This document shows, piece by piece, positions 56,672 to 64,000 of a DNA stretch of 64,000 nucleotides. The DNA is from Symbiodinium kawagutii (lineage: Eukaryota > Sar > Dinophyceae > Suessiales > Symbiodiniaceae). The notes under the pieces are model-generated. The model did not search any database, was not told the DNA's origin, and worked only from the letters and a program-made list of their open reading frames with translations. A program made the position numbers and the translations under genes. Numbering within the stretch: position 1 is the first letter of the stretch; each line of letters opens with the position of its first letter. Location: positions 760,802 through 824,801 of the forward strand of contig VSDK01028396.1 in NCBI GenBank assembly GCA_009767595.1. Direction: 5' to 3'.

Positions 56672-58190
56672 ACAGTGGCAGTGTATGGTTAAATGGCACC
56701 TGGCTGTGATGATTGGCAACCATTTTGATACAAAACAGAAACCCATCATAATTTGAGAATGAGCATGGTTATTGTACAATGACTATTTAACATTATCAAG
56801 GTTGTCACCTATTATAGTATATCACAATATTCTTGAATGTGTGAAAATGTAATGGTTGCAATGGCAATGCAATAGTATTACATAGAAATAGTACGAATGA
56901 ATCGAATCTTATCACTGATGCAATATGTGCTGTTTCACAATATAGTCTTGTACTCAAGACATTTTGTTTGTGGCATGATCTTCAAATCTATTGAATTAAA
57001 AGTCGTTAGCTATCAAGTAACTCTCACAGCAGCGACTGTTGGTGATTCGTGATTATCATATTCACACAGGGCGACAAGGTATTTCCTACCATGGCCTCCG
57101 CAGGCACGATTAAAGATGCAGTGCTGTACTGAACTAGATTATTGGTGATTAAGATAAGTTTGATGAATAGTGATAGTATATGCAAATCATGGAGATATTT
57201 CTCACCATTGCAGCAACAATACAGCACCCGGTGCTAATAGGGCTAATGACCGTGTCAGTGCGGTCATAATATTCGGAACAAAAATCATGCAGACAACAAT
57301 ACCACTTTATACGTCCTTTGCTGGTGTAACCTTACAATCAACATGTCGTGATAATGTTCCATGCCTTTCATTTGGATAGCGTCAGCCAACCTTATTCTCA
57401 CTCTGATCGCAATTGCAGCAACAGCATCATGATATCAAATCCGTGTTTGAGTTCGGGCAGTCAGCACAAACAATTGGCTGTGTATCGATATGAGGTTCAT
57501 AGGTAGTTATCACTACAGTCGGTTAGCTTAATTTAGCGCTATGACATCCAGGTACTCCTGGTATTTTTTTCACAATCGCGGTTATTTGTGGAATCATGCG
57601 TGTCAAACAGCTATATGTCTCTTTGCTACGCTATAGTGGTTTTGAATAAGGATATCCGTTTCGTTGAACGGCTATAGTGTGGATCCATACCAAACATGAA
57701 GCTACACAAATATCATACATATATAGATATTATAGATAAACGTTTGACTATAATGTGTATACATATTTTACAAGGACAAATAAACACTTCCTCCTTGTAT
57801 TGACCCCTCCCACACACACCCTGGCGTAGCAGCTTGAAGCTGCCGCACACTCAGGAAGGAACTTGAAGAGACTGGGCTGCAAGATTCCCCGACGTTTGTG
57901 GTCATGTTAACTGTCAAAGAGCGGGATTTTCACAACTTTCGGTTGATGAACATAGTTCATATGGTTCATATGATTAACCATTATTAACCATAAATAATCT
58001 GCTGATTACATAATAATGAACCATTAATAATGAACCATGATTTCTCACAACCATTGAAAATTTGCTGTTGATATCACAATGGTTCACACGCTTCATTGTG
58101 GTTCATAGGCTGGTTCATGATGGCCAATAAGCTGATTGATATCAACGGTCCCATTGATGTGTAGTTTGAATGGTTCATCATGTCAGATAC

Positions 58191-58297
58191 CCTTTGGTAA
58201 ACTAATCTGCCGATGGAAAATCACTATTTTATGTAAGACCCTGAGAAAACGGCTACAGATTGTGGATGTTCAATTGCCAGGTTAGTTTACCAGAGGA
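58191..58297. repeat. M6 inverted-repeat element (GGTAAACTAA ends)
   Basis: Left CTTTGGTAAACTAATCTGCC then GATGGAAAATCAC; right GTGGATGTTCAATTGCCAGG then TTAGTTTACCAGAGG. The ends pair over about 30 bases. Confidence 0.75.
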
Positions 58298-58599
58298 TAA
58301 CGATATGTGTGTGTGATGCAACCATATTACCTATGATAACGTGGGATTGCTATTGGGATGAACATGAAACATATGTGTGTTTGTGAGTCAGTCATCCAAC
58401 TGGTTCATGGGACCCGCCGTTATCAATACCGAAACTCCAGAAGTACCACAAATAGTGACCATGACGTACCATGACCATGCATGGCTATGCAGTTTTTCAA
58501 CCAACAGCGGTAGTCCGGCCGGCCCCCCCTCAGTGAGAACCACAACAGGTAGGGCCTACCCCAGCAGTATGAACATGGCAAGACTGGTTAACAAGCCAG

Positions 58600-58647
58600 G
58601 CAGTTGCGCAACGATCAGCTTCTCCGGGGGGCTGTGGATGTCATGAA
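58600..58647 (+). CDS. Tentative short exon
   Basis: After GCCAG|G the frame reads QLRNDQLLRGAVDVM, helix-like and compatible with an ankyrin or linker segment, before a GC dinucleotide. A different frame is open to a TAA at 58691. Confidence 0.3.
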
Positions 58648-58741
58648 GCATGGGAACAGCTTGTAACCGCTCAGGATTTGAAGCTTGAGTAAGAGGGGAT
58701 GATGAACGATGCCACTTCAACCCATGTTGAATGTTCATTCA

Positions 58742-58855
58742 AGCGTTTCTCAAAGTCATAGGCGACCCCCTATTAAGCATTTACAATAGTAATAAATAGT
58801 AATAAACCATAACAAGCCAACCATTTTAAGGGGTCCCCTATTTTGAGAAGACCCT
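58742..58855. repeat. M1 inverted-repeat element
   Basis: Left GCGTTTCTCAAAGTCATAGG, right CCATTTTAAGGGGTCCCC then TATTTTGAGAAGACCC, with a duplicated AATAGTAATAAA in the centre. Confidence 0.75.
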
Positions 58856-59079
58856 TTTCAAGTGGTGTCACTTCATTTGGATGATACATTTTGGTTGTGA
58901 CCGTCCAGTAGTGAACTACGGGACCTGATTAATTAGCCTTGGTTGATTTTGGTTGTAACCCGTACTGATGAACCATGGGTTCTGACTGGTCATGGTTCTA
59001 CCAGGCTTCCAGTTTGAAGCACCGCGGTTCCAGCATCAGCTCTCGGCTGTTCAAGCACTCACGACGAATCAACCCCCAG

Positions 59080-59140
59080 AACAAGTCCCATGGTTTTGGA
59101 AACAGCCGCGCTCGCTGTCCCCAAGTATGAGCTGGCTTTG
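59080..59140 (+). CDS. Probable exon with GTATGT donor
   Basis: After CCCCCAG the frame reads TSPMVLETAALAVPKYELAL, directly before GTATGT at 59141. A helical, alanine/leucine-rich segment with no recognised family. Confidence 0.45.
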
Positions 59141-59519
59141 GTATGTCCATCAAACCTTGGATATCTTGGATCCTGTTGTCACTACTGCTTTGGAAACTGC
59201 CCATAGCAAGCAGGGTTTCACAGTCACAACGAGTCCGTTGTTGTCGCTTGATTTTTCTCTCCTCAAGGCGAGGAGATTCAATGAGAGCATATGAAACACC
59301 ATTGAAGATGAACGATCGCAATGCTGAATCATTGCAATATTATATTCATTAAAGACCGTTGACCATGCGTTGACCATGATGGTGGATAACCGGTATGCAT
59401 GATTGAAATCAACTCAAGGTGTGGTATTAAGAATTTTGCCAAGAAAGAGGAACATTTCTTGACCATGAACGATTCCCAATGAAGTACGGGCTTGGGCTTG
59501 TCAGTCGAACTTGCACCAA

Positions 59520-59680
59520 TGGTGGCGTTCTCAGGAAGAGGAGGGTGAAGTGGTCGAGGACGGCGGCTGCCGGCGTTTTGGGGTCGACCTGGGGCGGTGG
59601 GGCCGTTGTGGGACCCCTGGGTGTCACCATAGGACCTGATGGAAGTCATGGGACCAGCTTGGAGAGAAGCCATGGGTCGG
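59520..59680 (+). CDS. Glycine-rich exon-like island
   Basis: An open frame contains RTAAAGVLGSTWGGGAVVGP followed by LGVTIG, a small-residue glycine-zipper-like pattern that could form a membrane-inserting or packing helix. Boundaries are not resolved. Confidence 0.35.
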
Positions 59681-60397
59681 GGCCTTGGAGATGGGAGCGA
59701 CCTGGCACCAGGGGCCTTGGCTACCTGTGTGGAGTGTTCGGATGGCAGGGAATGGTTGATGATGCTTTACTTATAATAGTAATGTTGATACAAATGTTGA
59801 TAACCATAGTAATGATGATTGATAACTAGTAAAACAAATCAGGGAACATGATGGTTCATGAGAACAATGGTAACAAGAGACTTGTAATGTTAATATGAGA
59901 ACAATGGTAACAATGAACTTATACTGTTAATACTGATTTGTTTTATAGTTTAAAAATTAGCCAACCATGAGCTGTTCATTAATCTTACTACTTCAAACAC
60001 ATTGCTTAACCACAACTCTTTTTTAATTAAGCGTATTAGTTCACCGTTTAGTCAACCATTACATATGTTTTCCATTGGCCAGGCATATAAATTCATCAAC
60101 TATTACAGTAGTTCACCATATTAGCTCACCTTCAGACCGCATGAATTAATTTTTATTTTTGGACCATCAAAGCACATGTGTTCACCACTAGTTAATCATA
60201 TTGCTCAACACCAGCCATAAGTAGTTACTGAGATAAATCATCAACCACCACATTTGTACACGATGAAACCACGTTACTCAATTGACCACACTAAATCACC
60301 GCAAAAAAATATCAGCTGAACCAACTAAATCACCATTAACCTTGTAGTTCACCATCCAACAACCACATCACTCAACCATTGAATTCAGCATCCCCAG

Positions 60398-60460
60398 GTT
60401 CGCGTCGCAGCAGCTTGACTCGACAGTTCAGCAACCTGAGCGGCTCCGCCCGGCGGCCCA
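60398..60460 (+). CDS. Ser/Gln-rich exon-like island
   Basis: After CCCCAG|G two frames are open: FASQQLDSTVQQPERLRPAA and SRRSSLTRQFSNLSGSARR. It is followed by GA at 60461. Low complexity; no family. Confidence 0.3.
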
Positions 60461-60513
60461 GAGACCATGGTGGGACCAGGGGAGTTTCAAGGTGGGGCCA
60501 TGGCCGGTAACCA

Positions 60514-60760
60514 ATATGGCTGTGGGTCAATATTAAGCAACCAACTAATGGTTGTAGTAACCAATATAGCTGGTTAATGATGGTTAATGATAAGGGATAA
60601 TGACCAACAAGTATAAGGATACCAGCTTTATGGCGAGCTGTGTCTTGCAGTTAACCAACCAATTTCATGAGGGATACTGTAATAACCAACAAACTATAGG
60701 GAAAACAATGGTGAATGATGGGGGAACAAGGGGTACGGGGTTTTGACCCACTGCCATATG
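60514..60760. repeat. M2 composite element
   Basis: Starts ATATGGCTGTGGGTCAATAT, passes a second left-half motif (GCAGTTAACCAACCAATTTC at about 60646) and ends GGGGTTTTGACCCACTGCCATAT. It has the same two-part build as 36342-36576. Confidence 0.75.
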
Positions 60761-60874
60761 GCTCTGGTAACCAACCATTTATGATAGTAGACCATAGGCT
60801 GCCCCGCCCACCCCGCTGGAGTTGGTAACTTTTATATGTTCCAGCCAGCCATGTTGGTGTCGAACTAACTTATC

Positions 60875-60982
60875 CTCGGTAAACCAACATGGCTGGCTGG
60901 AAAATGCATGAAACATGGATGATTTCCCAGGGTTTTTCTAACAAAACGGTGGATTTTCCATGGCCATGTTAGTTGACCAGAG
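60875..60982. repeat. M6 inverted-repeat element
   Basis: Left CTCGGTAAACCAACATGGC then TGGCTGGAAAATGC; right GTGGATTTTCCATGGCCATG then TTAGTTGACCAGAG. Confidence 0.75.
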
Positions 60983-61979
60983 CGAAGCTGGGGTGATTGC
61001 TACCAGTTTTATTATAGAAGCCAAGTAACTACCAATTATAGGAGGAGCCAACGAATCCAATGGCGTCCAGCGGGACGGTTCCAAAACTTGGGCCCCCATT
61101 GAGGACAAGCATAAACAAACAACTCCAAGTATGACTTTGTTTGAAACTGGTTTGCGTGTTTCTGGGCCCAACAGATCCCAACAGTGACCCTAATCTCCTC
61201 CTCATGCTGCTGATGATGATTGATTTATTGATGCCTATTATTCAGTTATTGATGAATGGTTGGTTATGATTAATTATGATGATAGTTATCAATGTTAGAC
61301 CAACACAAATAATTAGTTGCTGTAATCATGAATTACGCTTGCAATTGTTTATAACCACAACTACAACAATGGTTAATTAGCTATTAATCATACATAAATG
61401 GTGAATTCACCATTACTTAACCATTAGTGGTTGGTTATTGTCCCCCATTATTATCCTCTACAATCCCCAATGGTTAACCACTTATTTTGATAATCAACCC
61501 AAACGGCTTGAGAAAATGCACCATTTGCTGGCCACTACGAAATGATTATTCTCTACTATTGTTGCTAGTCCTGGCCAGGTCGAAATCCCCATATAGTAGT
61601 CGTTTAACCCTTCTTGTTGGTGATTATCGCCTACTATTCACCATGAACCATTATTTCCACTTATTTAGTATCATTAAGCATCATTGTAGCCACTATGCCC
61701 CCACTATTGACCACAGTCAACCCTCGAAAATCCCTTGGTTTTCTTTCTTAACCCACCATTAACCATGCACCATTATCCCTCTTAGTAACCTCTAGAATCC
61801 CCTGTAATACCACTAGTTACCACTATTCACCCACCATGGCTTTGAGTTTTCCTTATTCACTATGATTTTCCACTGATTTCTTATCCCTAACCACCATCCT
61901 TACCATGAATTTTCACGTATTGCCTATCAACCACCACTATAAGCTCCATGAACCCACCATAAACCCACCATTTTTCCAG

Positions 61980-62098
61980 GTTCCCCACCCATGGCCTCGG
62001 GGGTTCCCCACCAGGACGCCGAGCTCCAAGCGAAGCTGCGCGAGGAGGAGCGCGAGCTCCGAGCCACCAAGGCACACGAGAGGCGCGCCGCGGCGCGG
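61980..62098 (+). CDS. Coiled-coil exon
   Basis: After TTCCAG|G, ATG at 61991 opens MASGVPHQDAELQAKLREEE and continues RELRATKAHERRAAARG, a highly charged heptad-like coiled coil. It runs into a poly-G stretch (about 62097-62130). It may be a first coding exon or an internal exon in the same frame. Confidence 0.5.
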
Positions 62099-62130
62099 GG
62101 GGGGGGGGGGGGGGGCACGGGGGGGGGGGG
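62097..62130 (+). repeat. Poly-G tract
   Basis: Two long G runs separated by CAC, directly after the coiled-coil exon. Such a tract can form G-quadruplexes, and its length is also error-prone in sequencing. Confidence 0.8.
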
Positions 62131-62343
62131 TGGTGAACCACCGTGGTGAATTTGGTGGTGAATCTGGTGGTTAAGAGTGGTTAATAAGGGCTATAATGAT
62201 GATGAATAGTGATTAATGGTTATAAAATGGTTGTTGTATAGTGGTTAATAGTGGCAAGTATTAGGAAATAGCGGTTGAGAGTGGTTCATAGTGCTCGTGA
62301 TTTGGTTGTTTTGTAGTGGTGAATAATGGCTAGTGTATATAAT

Positions 62344-62455
62344 CTGGATGGCTTATACCCACTAACTTAGGTGTTTAGTGTTTTTGGGATATGATTGGTT
62401 TACCATATAACCACTAAACATATATTTTTAGCAAGGGATCTATAAGCCACCAAGT
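62344..62455. repeat. M3 element, free copy
   Basis: CTGGATGGCTTATACCCACT to AAGCCACCAAGT. Its ends share an inverted GGCTTATA. It is nearly identical to the insert at 39763-39883, which has an extra TATA run. Confidence 0.8.
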
Positions 62456-63394
62456 AATGGTGGTGAATGATAATTGTTAAGTGGAAATGATGGTTGATAA
62501 TGATAAATGATAGGGGATACCAAGCAAAAAGAATGGTTAACCAGCTAGTGGTTGGTGTTTTTGTTTGACATTTGTTGATTTTCCTGATTCTGTTAACAGC
62601 TATGGTTGGTGGGATGACTTGCTCACTTTTTTCACGCTGGGGTGGTTGAAACCACGAACCAGTTTGGATAATATGTGTGTTTTTCACCCGAAACTCTGAC
62701 TGTGAACCCTACACATCTCTGAACCCTATATGTTTCTTCCTCATATTGAAGCACATGTGTGTAGGGATGCTGTTTCTTGAGATGGGATGTTTAGCTTTGC
62801 ACATTCCACACTGTCCTGAGTCAGGCCAGTCGAACCGATGGTTTGCTTGCGTTGCAAAAGTTTTGCGGTAGTTCATGATGATTTTTGTTATGGTGGTTGA
62901 ATTGTATTAATGTGATGGTGGTTGATGATTGCTATAGAGACGGCAGTTGACTATTGGTTACTACTACTATATCAGAACAATGATGCTAGTTACAGGGATC
63001 ATCAGAGGATATCATGTTCTATTCAGTACTATCCGCCTCATTCAAGAGAATACTCACATGCATCATCATTGATCACTAATTATGTATTATGGCGGTTGAT
63101 ATGTGATAATGGTCAATACATGTATCAACCCTAATCAGTTGCTTCTCAACCACACAATTTGGTGTAGCAATTCAATCATACAGTCCCAAGTATTTGTTCG
63201 CCTCTCCATTTGTTGAATGATTAATGTTGACCCACAATTCAGACATAATTTGGAGCTCCTACAACATTAAAAAAACGTCCTTATGTGACACGTCCTTGTC
63301 ATATTGACATAGCAATTCAGACATGTCCTTACCAATGTCAACGTGAGTCCTAAATACAACATTGGACGTTTGCCATGCGTCCATGGGGCAGCAG

Positions 63395-63470
63395 CCCCTG
63401 GAAAGGGCGATGGAGATTGACTTCCAAGCCAAGGTGGAGCCAGCAGCCAGCAACTGGTGGAGCCTTGGGG
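63395..63470 (+). CDS. Well-formed internal exon, unknown family
   Basis: Between GGCAGCAG and a consensus GTGAGT donor at 63471, 25 codons read PLERAMEIDFQAKVEPAASN followed by WWSLG. It ends in phase 1. The family is not recognised. It is the last confident exon before the window end. Confidence 0.55.
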
Positions 63471-64000
63471 GTGAGTGGATCATAGCGGATCCCTCCAGAG
63501 GCCAACAACAGTTTTGTTGCTGGTTGGCCTATGTTTTCAAAAAATGGTGGTTTCATAGGAGTTATTTATATGAGGGGTTGGAGCCAGTGGCGAATTCGGC
63601 GCCATCATTTTAGAGGTCATTTTTTCACAGTTTGAGCCGCAAAGAATATTGAATTCGTGGATCAGTACTGTTACGTAGTCCTAAGGAGCCAGTGATCCCT
63701 ATCCGAGGATCAAGCACATTCAGAGCAAAGAACTATATTGCTCAAGACGGTGCATCCAATGGCGATTGTTGCTTAGTAACCCCCATTGACAAATATTGTT
63801 AACGCCTTGACTAACCAGCACATGTTCACCAACGGTAGCCATGATCAGCCATGGTGAACCATCATTCAACCACCGTTAACCATCAATTACCATTATTGTC
63901 CATGATTCTAACCACTATCAGCAATCTTTTACCCATCCGTACACATTATATTCCCTATTTTGTTGGTGATTAGCCAACCTTTAGCCAAAGAGTTGTAGTC
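63471..64000. other. Intron sequence at window end
   Basis: No exon or full repeat seen. From about 63820 the text is built of ACCATGATC/AACCATCA motifs typical of the introns in this window. Confidence 0.4.

Overview
This is eukaryotic nuclear DNA, most likely from a dinoflagellate, and I lean towards Suessiales (Symbiodiniaceae or Polarella-like). The reasons are: short exons on one strand only; introns opening with GT, GC or GA and closing mostly at AG|G; introns full of short terminal-inverted-repeat elements; and protein families I recall as high-copy in dinoflagellates. No bacterial, organellar or viral gene organisation is visible. No tRNA, rRNA, CRISPR array or spliced-leader array was recognised.

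Bases 1-10009 hold four consecutive plus-strand genes. Gene A (1-1654, 5' end probably outside) has a Cys-Ser-Ser-Phe motif followed by an E-Q-P-S motif, in the order of the cytosine-C5 methyltransferase PC and EN motifs. Gene B (2298-5809) encodes a charged, lysine-rich protein of unknown role. Gene C (about 6460-7893) looks like a GIY-YIG endonuclease-fold protein. Gene D (8189-10009) is one uninterrupted 606-codon frame that looks like a DDE/RNase H-type transposase. Together they look like a composite mobile element or its relic.

Bases 10534-18297 hold the C-terminal half of a soluble FAD-dependent fumarate reductase, in six small exons. No N-terminal exons lie between gene D and the first of these, so genes A-D may sit inside an intron of this gene.

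From about 19.8 kb to at least 43-50 kb, tiny exons (30-100 bp) separated by 0.6-3.9 kb introns encode an ankyrin-repeat protein. Several exon joins restore the ankyrin consensus with matching splice phases. From 53 to 63.5 kb there are further exon-like islands, including a coiled-coil, a Gly-rich segment and an exon with a GTGAGT donor. They may be the C-terminal part of the same protein or another gene.

The remaining sequence is intron or spacer. It carries at least six families of 75-250 bp inverted-repeat elements, a 311-bp perfect TATC tract, a 1.1-kb CAT array and smaller tandem repeats. All exon models come from reading frames, splice phase and family memory only; nothing was aligned to databases or transcripts.
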